From positions 1 through 13,254 of the forward strand of contig CALBOJ010000011.1 in the NCBI GenBank assembly GCA_937896835.1: a stretch of 13,254 bases of DNA, read 5' to 3'. Position 1 is the first letter of the stretch; the number at the start of each line of letters is the position of its first letter. A program made the translations under genes and the position numbers. The stretch comes from an uncultured Collinsella sp. GTDB lineage: Bacteria; Actinomycetota; Coriobacteriia; Coriobacteriales; Coriobacteriaceae. The notes under the pieces were generated by a model. It made no database searches and had not been told where the DNA came from. It saw only the letters and a program-made list of their open reading frames with translations. Shown in pieces: positions 1 through 7,080 of this stretch.

Positions 1-746
1 GGCAGGATGGAGTCGGTGTGCGACTGCGGGACGACAAGCGTGCCGTCCTCCTTCACGAACAGCACGTTGGCGCCGCCGGTCTCCTCGACATAGGTGCGGG
101 ACTCGGAGTCGAGATACAGGTTCTCGGCATATCCCTCGCGATGGGCCTCCATCGTGGGCTTGAGGGACATGGCGTAGTTCAGGCCGGCCTTGATGTTGCC
201 GGTGCCGTGCGGTGCCGCACGGTCATACTCGGAAACGCGCAGCTTGACGGGCTTAAGGCCACCCTTAAAGTACGGACCGACCGGGGTCACGAGAATACGG
301 AACGTGTACTCAGGAGCGGGAGCCACGCCGATCACGTCACCGGAGCCGATCATAAACGGACGCACGTACAGGGTCGCGCCGGAGCCGAAGGGCGGAACCC
401 AGGCGGCGTTGGCAGAAACGACCTGCTTGACGGCCTCAACAAACTTGTCCTTGGGGAACGGGGGCATCTCGAGGCGCTGCGCAGAGTTATACATACGCTC
501 AGCGTTCATGTCGGGACGGAAGCAGACGATACTGCCGTCCTCGGCGGTGTAGGCCTTCAGGCCCTCAAAGACCTCCTGGCAGTAATGGAAGATGCCGCCG
601 CACTCGGAGACATGCAGGGTGTGGTCGGTGGTCAGGCCACCCTCGTCCCACTCGCCGTCCTTCCAATGGGCCTCGTAGCTGTAATCGGTCTTCATGTAGC
701 CAAAGCCGAGGCTACCCCAATCGATATCCTTCTTCTCGACAGTCAT
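1..746 (-). CDS. ilvE: Branched-chain amino acid aminotransferase, N-terminal 248 residues (3' end cut by window edge)
   Basis: This PLP enzyme transfers the amino group between glutamate and the 2-oxo acids of leucine, isoleucine and valine in the cytoplasm, the last step of their synthesis. The translation opens DWGSLGFGYMKTDY and carries CQEVFEGLKAY, the arginine-containing FRPDMNAERM and HGTGNIKAGLNYA, where Lys186 should be the PLP Schiff-base lysine. This is the long class-II BCAT layout (about 340 residues), so roughly the last 90 residues lie to the left of position 1. The start at 746 is supported by AAGGAG six bases upstream. The preceding gene on this strand (DedA) is separated by a terminator, so ilvE should have its own promoter. 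A 49-codon reading frame in the leader ends overlapping this ATG. Family identity is near certain; physiological direction (synthesis or breakdown) is not shown by the sequence. Confidence 0.95.
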   Translation of the reverse strand, partial: MTVEKKDIDWGSLGFGYMKTDYSYEAHWKDGEWDEGGLTTDHTLHVSECGGIFHYCQEVFEGLKAYTAEDGSIVCFRPDMNAERMYNSAQRLEMPPFPKDKFVEAVKQVVSANAAWVPPFGSGATLYVRPFMIGSGDVIGVAPAPEYTFRILVTPVGPYFKGGLKPVKLRVSEYDRAAPHGTGNIKAGLNYAMSLKPTMEAHREGYAENLYLDSESRTYVEETGGANVLFVKEDGTLVVPQSHTDSIL

Positions 747-892
747 ATGTCGCTCCTTACATACACAGTTGCATACTCGCGAACTCGCACGCAAGGACCG
801 AGGCCGACCGCGTCGCAACGTCGCACGCCCGGAGCGTAGAGCCGGACGGGACACGCGAACAGCATCAAAGCCGATGGCACGTCGATTCGCAT
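743..892 (-). other. Possible 49-codon upstream ORF coupled to ilvE
   Basis: An ATG at 892-890 opens a 49-codon frame that ends in TGA at 745-743, overlapping the ilvE ATG as ATGA. A TACAAT hexamer at 905-900 would place transcription start near 893, so the message could be leaderless or nearly so. No Shine-Dalgarno sequence precedes the ATG. The peptide has 8 Val, 4 Leu and 2 Ile among 49 residues. In GC-rich DNA a frame this long can occur by chance, so this is tentative. I saw no T-box consensus. Confidence 0.25.
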
Positions 893-899
893 GCACGAG

Positions 900-928
900 A
901 TTGTACTCCCCGTACGCGTCTGATAAAA
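900..928 (-). promoter_or_regulatory. Candidate ilvE promoter
   Basis: On the minus strand TACAAT (905-900) is a good -10 box. The hexamer 17 bp upstream, TTTTAT (928-923), matches the -35 consensus poorly. The segment 923-975 just upstream is conspicuously AT-rich for this genome and holds the small inverted repeat CTTTA/TAAAG (936-940, 947-951). The -10 is plausible; the -35 is weak. Confidence 0.3.
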
Positions 929-975
929 CGCTTTTCTTTAACTAAGTAAAGTATTTTCATTTGACCGAAACTAAA

Positions 976-1007
976 GAGGCCCGCCACCGTAAGCGGTGAC
1001 GGGCCTC
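976..1007 (-). terminator. Intrinsic terminator after the DedA-family gene
   Basis: GAGGCCCG pairs with CGGGCCTC, then a single mismatch, then CACCG pairs with CGGTG around a TAAG loop. On the minus strand the stem is followed by TTTAGTTT. It lies 28 bp past the DedA stop codon. Confidence 0.85.
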
Positions 1008-1035
1008 AACGGCACGGTTTGCGCGCTGGCTCGAG

Positions 1036-1683
1036 CTACGCGTTCTTTTTGCCCAGCTTAGCCTTAACCAGACCGACCACAGTCGGGATGATCGACACGG
1101 CGACGATGCCGATAATCAGCAGCTCAAAGTGCTCCTGCACAAAGGGAATGCCGCCAAAGAAGTAGCCCAGCAGCGTAAAGACCGTCGACCAGGTAATGCC
1201 GCCCAGCACGTTAAAGATGACAAAGTTGCGCCAGTGCATGCCGCCCATGCCGGCGATAAAGGGCACAAAGGTGCGGATAAACGGGAAGAAGCGGCCCAGG
1301 AAGATGGCTAGGTGACCCCACTTGTCCAAGAAATCCTCGGACTTTTTGATGCGCTCGGGCGTCATGGCCTTGACCTTGCCCGAGGCGATGATCTTTTTGC
1401 CAAAGAAGTGACCGATCATAAAGTTGCACTGGTCGCCCAGGATGGCAGCAGCCCATGCGACGGCCAGCAGGGCCACGATGTTAAAGCCACCGTTATGAGC
1501 AAAGAAGCCCGAAGCAAACAGCAGCGAATCGCCAGGGAGAAACGGGAAGAACACCACGCCCGTCTCAATAAAGATAATGAGGAACACGCAGCCGTAGGCC
1601 ATAAGCGGGCCGGCGGCAATCCAGCTGGCGATCGCGGTGCGCGGGTCTTTGAGCAGCTCGGCGATAAAATTGATGAAACCCAT
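1036..1683 (-). CDS. DedA/VTT-domain family membrane protein
   Basis: This is a 215-residue polytopic inner-membrane protein of the DedA family, whose studied members recycle undecaprenyl phosphate or other lipids across the membrane and support envelope and proton-motive-force homeostasis. The four residues needed in E. coli YqjA/YghB are present with correct spacing: Glu40, Asp52 (in PFLPGDSLLF), Arg131 and Arg137 (in GRFFPFIRTFVPFIAG). The typical WRNFVIFNVLGGITW segment follows. I chose the ATG at 1683 because GAGAGG lies nine bases upstream and the length fits the family; the longer in-frame form from 1767 adds an arginine-rich tail overlapping the likely promoter. It is a single-gene unit between its own terminator and the divergent cysE. 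The lipid substrate cannot be told from sequence. Confidence 0.93.
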   Translation of the reverse strand: MGFINFIAELLKDPRTAIASWIAAGPLMAYGCVFLIIFIETGVVFFPFLPGDSLLFASGFFAHNGGFNIVALLAVAWAAAILGDQCNFMIGHFFGKKIIASGKVKAMTPERIKKSEDFLDKWGHLAIFLGRFFPFIRTFVPFIAGMGGMHWRNFVIFNVLGGITWSTVFTLLGYFFGGIPFVQEHFELLIIGIVAVSIIPTVVGLVKAKLGKKNA

Positions 1684-1729
1684 GAAGTAAAACCTCTCAG
1701 TTGTGGGCGCGGATACGTCCAAGTTGACC

Positions 1730-1735
1730 AGTATA
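1730..1735 (-). promoter_or_regulatory. Candidate -10 box of the DedA-family gene
   Basis: TATACT on the minus strand (1735-1730) would start transcription near 1723, about 40 nt before the chosen ATG. No convincing -35 hexamer lies 16-18 bp upstream; TTGCGC is present but 20 bp away. Confidence 0.35.
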
Positions 1736-1848
1736 CGGTTGCGGCGCCCCCTCGTGCGCAACCCCACAAAAGCATGACTCCATTACCAGCAAGTTTGCAT
1801 AACTGACACCTGTTGCGCAATGCCGCAAAGATTGCTCTTCCTAATCCC

Positions 1849-1865
1849 TAGCGAATCGCTATACT
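1849..1865 (+). promoter_or_regulatory. cysE -10 box and overlapping palindrome (possible operator)
   Basis: TATACT (1860-1865) is a near-consensus -10 box that would start transcription about 35 nt before the cysE GTG. Directly abutting and overlapping it is the perfect palindrome TAGCGAATCGCTA (1849-1861). No good -35 box is at standard distance. A repressor of the cysteine pathway bound there would block the promoter; this role is inferred. Confidence 0.4.
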
Positions 1866-1893
1866 TTATTGAACCGCATTGCCATGGCGCTAA

Positions 1894-1900
1894 GGGAGGG
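1894..1900 (+). promoter_or_regulatory. Ribosome binding site that fixes the cysE GTG start
   Basis: GGGAGGG ends seven bases before GTG at 1907. The upstream in-frame ATG at 1820 has no such site and lies before the probable promoter, so GTG 1907 is the likely start. Confidence 0.8.
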
Positions 1901-1906
1901 CGGCCG

Positions 1907-2611
1907 GTGAGCTTTATCAATACCATTCGCGAGGACATCAAGACCGTCCAGACGCAGGACCCCGCCGCGCAAAACGGTCTAGTCATCTTCCTTTCCTATC
2001 CTGGCCTGCACGCCAAGTGGAACCACGTGCCCGAGCACTGGCTCTGGGAGCACGGTCATCGCTCGCTCGCCCGCGTGCTCTCGCAAATCACCCGCCACAT
2101 CACCGGCGTCGAGATTCATCCCGCCGCACAGATCGGCAAGCACTTCTTTATCGACCATGCCATGGGCGTCGTCATCGGCGAGACCACCATCGTGGGCGAC
2201 AACTGCGTGCTCTACCAGGGCGTCACGCTCGGCGGTACCGGCAACGAGACCGGCAAACGCCACCCCACCCTGGGCAACAACGTCACCGTGGGCACAGGCG
2301 CCAAGGTGCTCGGCAACATCCGCATCGGCAACAACGTCAAAATCGGCGGCAACTCGGTTGTCGTCAAGGACGTGCCCGACAACTGCACCGTCGTGGGCGT
2401 GCCAGGACGCATCATCAAGCGCAACGGCTGCCGTGTGTTCGAGGAGAGTTTCGACGCCAAGCAGCATCGCGAGTACATGCCCGATGACGCCGCCGAGCAG
2501 AGTGCCCTCAACCGCCAGGGCATCACCGAGAATGCCCGCCGCGTCAAAGAACTCGAGCGAGAGGTGGCCGAGCTCAAGGCCCTCGTCGCCAAGCTCATGG
2601 ACGAACGTTAG
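1907..2611 (+). CDS. cysE: Serine O-acetyltransferase
   Basis: CysE acetylates L-serine with acetyl-CoA to O-acetylserine, the carbon acceptor for cysteine synthesis in the cytoplasm. From the GTG start the protein has 234 residues, the short type common in Gram-positive bacteria. After a helical N-terminal region (WNHVPEHWLWEHGHRSLARV) comes a left-handed beta-helix of hexapeptide repeats, roughly residues 70-175. The catalytic pair Asp83-His84 (FIDHAMGVVIGE) and His119 (GKRHPTLG) keep the exact 35-residue spacing of E. coli His158 and His193. The tail, about residues 200-234, is a charged Leu/Val heptad helix ending MDER, unlike the Ile-ended tail by which E. coli CysE binds CysK; it may promote oligomerisation. 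No cysK is adjacent. It is transcribed alone, with a terminator about 40 bp downstream. Confidence 0.96.
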   Translation: MSFINTIREDIKTVQTQDPAAQNGLVIFLSYPGLHAKWNHVPEHWLWEHGHRSLARVLSQITRHITGVEIHPAAQIGKHFFIDHAMGVVIGETTIVGDNCVLYQGVTLGGTGNETGKRHPTLGNNVTVGTGAKVLGNIRIGNNVKIGGNSVVVKDVPDNCTVVGVPGRIIKRNGCRVFEESFDAKQHREYMPDDAAEQSALNRQGITENARRVKELEREVAELKALVAKLMDER

Positions 2612-2652
2612 GAACGCAAGCGGCACAAAACAATATCGGCACCGACGCAAAA

Positions 2653-2683
2653 GGCGCGCCAGGGAATCAATCCCCGGCGCGCC
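2653..2683. terminator. Shared terminator between cysE and the ABC operon
   Basis: Two GGCGCGCC arms pair over eight bases; after an A/C mismatch GGGA pairs with TCCC around a five-base loop. It is followed by ATTCCTTTT on the plus strand and TTTTGCG on the minus strand. Its place between convergent genes suggests bidirectional use. Confidence 0.75.
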
Positions 2684-2694
2684 ATTCCTTTTGA

Positions 2695-2724
2695 TGTGAC
2701 ATGCGGGACTGTCCCTTTGTCACA
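2695..2724 (-). repeat. Palindromic 3'-end element, copy 1
   Basis: TGTGAC (2695-2700) pairs with GTCACA (2719-2724) and the inner GGGAC with GTCCC around a single T. The element abuts the stop codon of the second ABC gene. Read along that gene it contains ACAAAGGGACAG, matching, with one extra G, the ACAAAGGGGACAG of the element at 12376-12414. It may be a dispersed repeat or an mRNA 3'-end hairpin. Confidence 0.55.
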
Positions 2725-4737
2725 TTATGCGAACTGACTCAGATAGAGGTCGGCGTAAGCACCCTCGGCAGCCAGCAGTTCCTTATGCGTGCCTTGCTCG
2801 ATAATGTTGCCGTGGTCCATGACCAAGATCAGGTCGGCGTCCACGATCGTCGACAGGCGATGCGCGATCACAAAGCTCGTGCGCCCGCGCATGAGCGCGT
2901 CCATGGCGCGGCCGATAGCAAGCTCGGTGCGCGTGTCCACACTTGAGGTCGCCTCGTCCAGGATGAGAATCGCCGGGTTGTTGAGCAGCACGCGTGCGAT
3001 GGTCAGCAGCTGACGCTGGCCCTGGCTGATGCTTTCGGCATCGTTGGCTACGCGCGTGTCGTAGCCCTGAGGCATGGTGCGCACAAAGAAGTCGACCTGG
3101 GCGGCGCGAGCGGCCGCAACAATCTCCTCGCGCGTTGCCTCGGGGCAGCCGTAGGCGATGTTCTCGGCAATCGTGCCGTCGAACAGCCAGGCGTCCTGTA
3201 GCACCATGCCAAACTGCTGTCGCAACTCGCCGCGATCCATGCGGCTCGTATCCACGCCGTCGAGCGTAATACGCCCGCCGTCAATCTCGTAGAAGCGCAT
3301 GAGCAGGTTGATGAGCGTCGTCTTGCCTGCGCCCGTGGTTCCCACCACGGCAATCTTCTGGCCCGGCTCGGCGGTAAACGACACGTCGCGCATGAGCGGC
3401 TTGTCGGGCGCATAGCCAAAGCGCACGTGCTCAAAAGCGACGCGGCCCTCAATGCGACCCGGCAGCTTGGCGGCCTCGTCCGGCAGCGGATCGGCCTCCA
3501 TCTCGGGCTCATCAAGCAGGTCGAACACGCGCTCCGCACTCGCCAGCGCGCTCTGCAGCGAGTTAAAAGTGAACGACAGCTGCGTCATGGGTTCGGACGC
3601 CTCGTAGATAAACTGGAAGAACGCCTGGAACACGCCGACGGTCATGTGACCGGCGACCAGCATGCTGCAGCCCACGAGCGCAATCACAATCTGCGCCAGG
3701 CGACCGATAAAGCGAACCGCGGGTCCGACGGCGTTAATCATAAAGTCGGCCTTGGTGCTCACGCGCGCCAGCTCGCCCGAGGCCTCGTGCACCTCGGCAG
3801 AGCTCTGGTGCTCGCGGTTGAATGCGCGAATCACCAAACGGCCCGAATAGCCTTCCTCGACCGCGCTCGTGATTTTGGACACCCACTCCTGACGCTCGCC
3901 CGTCACATCATGCGTACGGCGCGAAACCACCTTGGTCACCAGCAGCGACAACGCCGTAAAGAACAAAAAGACTAGCGTAAGCGGCACGCTAAACACGAAC
4001 ATCACGCCCACGGCGCCCACCACGGTGCCGATCGACACAAGCAGCTGCAGCAATCCGCGCTGCATGCTCTCGGACATCTTGTCCAAGTCGTTGGTCGCAC
4101 GGCTGACGACCTCACCGGGACGATGCGCATCAAAGAAGGCAAGCGGCAGACGGTTGAGCTTTTGTGCGATGCGGTTGCGTAGACGCAGGTTGAGGCGTTC
4201 GGCCACGCTCGACATCAAAAAGCTCTGGAGCGCATAGAACGAGGCGGCGGCAGTCCAGATCATAAAGTAGACGAAGATGGTCTTGCCGCAGTTCTCCCAG
4301 GTGATGTTGAAGGTGGTTCCGTTGGCAAACGCCACCTGAATGTGGCCCCACAGCTCATCGATCACGCGGGCGCTATATGCCGGCGCGGCGGTGTTAAAGA
4401 TGACATAGAACACAATGCTCGCAAACACGATATAGAAGCGCCAATGGTCGCCGGCAGCCTCGCTCCACAGGCGGCGCACCGTCGCCCAGGTATCACGGGG
4501 CGTCTCGTCCTCGTCCTCGTCGTCCACGTCGCGCATGCGCTCTGCCTCGGCGCGGGCACGCTCATCCTCGGCTCGTTCGTTTTCCTCGTAAAGCGCTTGA
4601 CGACGAGCCTCGCGCCCGGCCGCCGCCTTGGCGGCGTCATCCAGCTCGGTCGACGCGGCAGCCTGGTCGACCGCTTCGACCGCGTCCACAACGACGGCAT
4701 CGATAGCGTCGCTGCGCTTCTTGAGCTCCCCGGTCAT
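2725..4737 (-). CDS. ABC exporter half-transporter, catalytically complete subunit of a heterodimer
   Basis: This 670-residue protein is a type-IV (MsbA-like) ABC exporter half: an unusual charged N-terminal extension (about residues 1-80, rich in Ala, Glu, Asp, Arg, with the acidic run DVDDEDEDE), a six-helix membrane domain (about 95-400) and an ATPase domain. The latter has Walker A GTTGAGKTT (Lys472), Q-loop VLQDAWLF, signature ISQGQ (570-574, not the usual LSGGQ), Walker B with catalytic Glu595 (LILDEATSSVD) and switch His626. With its neighbour it should form a LmrCD/BmrCD/TM287-288-like multidrug or lipid exporter; this subunit supplies Walker A and B and His to the active site. The ATG at 4737 is chosen over GTG 4746 because GGGAGG overlaps that GTG. 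It starts one base after the upstream stop. The substrate is unknown. Confidence 0.94.
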   Translation of the reverse strand: MTGELKKRSDAIDAVVVDAVEAVDQAAASTELDDAAKAAAGREARRQALYEENERAEDERARAEAERMRDVDDEDEDETPRDTWATVRRLWSEAAGDHWRFYIVFASIVFYVIFNTAAPAYSARVIDELWGHIQVAFANGTTFNITWENCGKTIFVYFMIWTAAASFYALQSFLMSSVAERLNLRLRNRIAQKLNRLPLAFFDAHRPGEVVSRATNDLDKMSESMQRGLLQLLVSIGTVVGAVGVMFVFSVPLTLVFLFFTALSLLVTKVVSRRTHDVTGERQEWVSKITSAVEEGYSGRLVIRAFNREHQSSAEVHEASGELARVSTKADFMINAVGPAVRFIGRLAQIVIALVGCSMLVAGHMTVGVFQAFFQFIYEASEPMTQLSFTFNSLQSALASAERVFDLLDEPEMEADPLPDEAAKLPGRIEGRVAFEHVRFGYAPDKPLMRDVSFTAEPGQKIAVVGTTGAGKTTLINLLMRFYEIDGGRITLDGVDTSRMDRGELRQQFGMVLQDAWLFDGTIAENIAYGCPEATREEIVAAARAAQVDFFVRTMPQGYDTRVANDAESISQGQRQLLTIARVLLNNPAILILDEATSSVDTRTELAIGRAMDALMRGRTSFVIAHRLSTIVDADLILVMDHGNIIEQGTHKELLAAEGAYADLYLSQFA

Positions 4738-4738
4738 G

Positions 4739-6475
4739 CTACTCACCTCCCTTCATTTGCGATTCCGCAATGGCGCGGTATACCTCACAGGTTTCCATAA
4801 GCTCGCCATGCGTGCCCAAGCCCACGACCTCGCCATCCTTGAGCACGACAATCTGGTCGGCGTGCAGAATCGTCGAGATGCGCTGCGCGATGATGAGCAC
4901 CGCGGCGTCGCGCGTCTCGTCCTGCAGCGCATGGCGCAGGGCCGCATCGGTCTTAAAGTCCAGGGCCGAAAAACTATCGTCGAAGATATATAGATCGGCA
5001 TGCTTCATGAGCGCGCGAGCAATGGCCAGGCGCTGGCGCTGACCACCCGAGAAGTTCGTACCGCCCTGGGCAACCGGGGTATCGAGCCCCTGCGGTTGAT
5101 CGAGCACAAAGGTGCTCTGGGCAACCTGCAGCGCATGAAGCATGTCCGCCTCGGTCGCGTCCTCGTTGCCAAAGCGCAGATTGCTTGCCACGGTGCCCGA
5201 GAACAGCCACGCCTTCTGCGGCACATAGGCAATGCGCCCGCGAATCTCGTCTTGCGAAAGGTCGCGCAGGTCAACACCGTCCAGGCGAATGGCGCCCTTC
5301 GTGGCATCGTGAAAACGCAGCAAGAGCTTTGCCACCGTCGACTTACCCGAACCGGTCGAGCCCACGATCGCGGTGGTCTGCCCGCGACGACAGGCAAAGC
5401 TCAGGTCGCACAGCGTGTCCTCGTCGGCGTCGTCAAAGCGAAACGACATATGATCGAACACGGCAACCGCATCAGCCCCGTCCTTTGAGTCGGACGCGGC
5501 CGCATCAAGCGTACGCTGGCCATCGACGATGCTCGGCTCAATCTCCAGCACTTGCTGTGCACGGCTTAGACATGCCGCGGCGCGTGGCAGCGTTAGCACC
5601 ACCATCTGCGCCATCATCACAAAGAACAGGATCAGAAGCGCGTACTCCAGCACCGCCGAGATGCTCGCGATCTGCATGGCGTGGGCGCCCACGCGGTTGC
5701 CGCCAACCCACAGCACCGCCACCTCGGCGATGTTCATCAAAAAGAAGCTTGAGCTGTCGAGGCCCACAAACAGGTGGTTGACTTTGATGGCGTTGGCGGC
5801 GTAGTCGCTGAACACCTCGTCCAGGCGCCGCTCCTCGTGACGCTCCTTGTTAAACGCACGGATGACGCGCACGCCCACGATGTTTTCGCGCAGCACCACG
5901 TTCATGCGGTCGATAAAGCTCTGCAAGCGCATAAAGATCGGAGCCGCGTTGGCAACCGTAAAGACCGCCGCCACCAGCACAATCGCAACCACGACGCCCA
6001 GAAGCGTGCCCATGGCAGGATCGATAAACCAGGCGAAGATGATGCCCGCCACAGCCAAAAAAGGCACGGGCAGCACCAGCTGAATCGTCTGCAGAATCGC
6101 CTGCTGAATCACGTTGATGTCGTTGAGCGAGCGCGTGATCATCGATCCGGTGCCAAAGCGCTCAAAGTCGCTGGCCGCGAGCTCGAGCGACTTGTCGTAC
6201 ACGGCATTGCGGATATCGCAGGCCACGTTGGCGGCCAAGCGCGCCGAAAGATAGCAGCCCAGCACCGCGCCGCCGCTGGCCATGCCGGTCGCGATAAGCA
6301 TGTAGAGGCTATTGCGCAAAATGTAGTCGACATCACCCGTGGTGATACCGGTGTTGACCATGTTCGCCAGCATCGTGGGAACCAACAGCGTGCCGACGTT
6401 ATCAACCAGCAGCACCAGCAGCGTCACTGCGACAAGCCCTCGATAGGGCTTCAGAAACCTCATTAACAGTCGCAC
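4739..6475 (-). CDS. ABC exporter half-transporter, subunit with degenerate ATP site
   Basis: This 578-residue half-transporter has six membrane helices (about residues 10-310) and an ATPase domain. Walker A is GSTGSGKST (Lys378), the Q-loop YVPQKAWLF and the signature a consensus FSGGQ (475-479). Walker B, however, ends in Asp-Asp (499-500), with Asp500 replacing the catalytic Glu, and the switch position is Gln531 (IIAQRIS) instead of His. These are the marks of the degenerate half of heterodimeric exporters: its signature completes the active site of the partner. The start is either GTG 6475 (AGGTGAGG upstream; the longer N-terminus resembles the family) or ATG 6463, which overlaps the marR stop as TAATG. 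Either way it is co-transcribed with and coupled to marR, so drug-like ligands of MarR may induce it. Confidence 0.94.
   Translation of the reverse strand: MRLLMRFLKPYRGLVAVTLLVLLVDNVGTLLVPTMLANMVNTGITTGDVDYILRNSLYMLIATGMASGGAVLGCYLSARLAANVACDIRNAVYDKSLELAASDFERFGTGSMITRSLNDINVIQQAILQTIQLVLPVPFLAVAGIIFAWFIDPAMGTLLGVVVAIVLVAAVFTVANAAPIFMRLQSFIDRMNVVLRENIVGVRVIRAFNKERHEERRLDEVFSDYAANAIKVNHLFVGLDSSSFFLMNIAEVAVLWVGGNRVGAHAMQIASISAVLEYALLILFFVMMAQMVVLTLPRAAACLSRAQQVLEIEPSIVDGQRTLDAAASDSKDGADAVAVFDHMSFRFDDADEDTLCDLSFACRRGQTTAIVGSTGSGKSTVAKLLLRFHDATKGAIRLDGVDLRDLSQDEIRGRIAYVPQKAWLFSGTVASNLRFGNEDATEADMLHALQVAQSTFVLDQPQGLDTPVAQGGTNFSGGQRQRLAIARALMKHADLYIFDDSFSALDFKTDAALRHALQDETRDAAVLIIAQRISTILHADQIVVLKDGEVVGLGTHGELMETCEVYRAIAESQMKGGE
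4746..4751 (-). promoter_or_regulatory. Ribosome binding site inside the upstream ABC gene, deciding the downstream start
   Basis: GGGAGG (4751-4746, minus) forms the penultimate codons of the upstream ABC gene and touches the GTG at 4746-4744, leaving that GTG no spacing. It lies eight bases from ATG 4737-4735. The arrangement, stop TAG, one base, ATG, implies translational coupling. Confidence 0.75.
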
Positions 6476-6963
6476 GACTCCCCCTCACCTTGATTCTCGG
6501 CTTGGCTCTCGGCAGCGATATGCTGCTTAAATGCCTCGCACTCCTCACCGAGCACCTGAGAGAATTTTCCGATCAAGCGCATAATCTCGCGCTGCTCACA
6601 CGGCTCAAGCGCGCCAAAGGCTCGCTGCTCGGCCTTGAGTGCCGGCAGCGCATAACGCTCGGCAAATCGCCTGCCCTCTTCGGTCAGGCTCACAACCTTG
6701 TTCTTACGACTGCCTTCGGCAAACTCCAACGTTGCGAAGCCCCGCGCCGTCAAGGTTTTAATTGCCGAGTTGATGGTCTGCTTGCTGTAGAACCATTCGC
6801 TTGTCAGACGACTCACGGCGATGCTGCCGTCCGCCGTGCTGGTGTCGACGAGCATCCAATAGGCGCAATCCGAAAGACCGCAGGTGCGCGAGAACTCCGA
6901 ATAGATATGGTCGAGTCCATTGAGCATCCGGTCGAAATCGACCAGCGTAACCGCACTATTCAT
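6463..6963 (-). CDS. MarR-family transcriptional regulator of the ABC exporter operon
   Basis: This 166-residue cytoplasmic protein has the MarR winged-helix layout: an N-terminal dimerisation helix, a helix-turn-helix core around VSRLTSEWFYSKQTINSAIKTL, a wing around residues 78-95 (FAEGSRKNKVVSLTEEGRRFA) and C-terminal helices. Regulators of this family usually repress their own operon until a small hydrophobic or phenolic ligand binds. The tail ends ESCDC, so thiol sensing is conceivable but not shown. GGTGGG lies shortly upstream of the ATG. It is the first gene of a three-gene unit with the two ABC genes, and its promoter carries two copies of a 14-bp sequence that are the likely operator. 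Its partner genes argue for control of efflux. Confidence 0.92.
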   Translation of the reverse strand: MNSAVTLVDFDRMLNGLDHIYSEFSRTCGLSDCAYWMLVDTSTADGSIAVSRLTSEWFYSKQTINSAIKTLTARGFATLEFAEGSRKNKVVSLTEEGRRFAERYALPALKAEQRAFGALEPCEQREIMRLIGKFSQVLGEECEAFKQHIAAESQAENQGEGESCDC

Positions 6964-6981
6964 CTATCCCACCATTCGATT

Positions 6982-7029
6982 GTCCGAGTTTTGACCAATT
7001 TACATCTCTACATTAGTCCGAGTTTTGAC
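6982..7029. promoter_or_regulatory. Paired 14-bp direct repeats, probable MarR operators
   Basis: GTCCGAGTTTTGAC occurs exactly at 6982-6995 and 7016-7029, 34 bp apart start to start. The second copy fills the -10/-35 spacer of the marR promoter; the first lies just after the expected transcription start. This is where an autorepressor should bind. Confidence 0.65.
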
Positions 7030-7038
7030 TATTGTCAA
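7010..7038 (-). promoter_or_regulatory. marR-ABC operon promoter
   Basis: A perfect -35 TTGACA (7038-7033) and -10 TAATGT (7015-7010) are spaced 17 bp on the minus strand. Transcription would start near 7003, about 40 nt before marR. The palindrome TTGAC-TATT-GTCAA (7025-7038) covers the -35 box. Confidence 0.65.
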
Positions 7039-7080
7039 TAAGCTCGTTATATATGGTCAGCTCTACATAGGCATGTCGAC

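Noticed and set aside
18..839. Long plus-strand open frame over the ilvE region
   Set aside because: It is antisense to a clear ilvE reading frame; its translation shows no family features and it lacks a ribosome binding site.
747..905. T-box or amino-acid riboswitch before ilvE
   Set aside because: No T-box consensus, specifier-loop layout or terminator/antiterminator pair could be seen in the leader.
922..935. GATAAAACG half-site near ilvE as a second LacI-type operator
   Set aside because: Only one half matches the palindrome at 7561; the other half is not complementary.
1684..1767. 28-residue N-terminal extension of the DedA-family protein
   Set aside because: It covers the candidate -10 box, has no ribosome binding site and makes the protein longer than the family norm.
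1979..2650. Long minus-strand frame opposite cysE
   Set aside because: It is a mirror frame of GC-rich cysE codons; the His/Asp/Ala/Val-rich composition is typical of antisense frames, and cysE has all catalytic residues.
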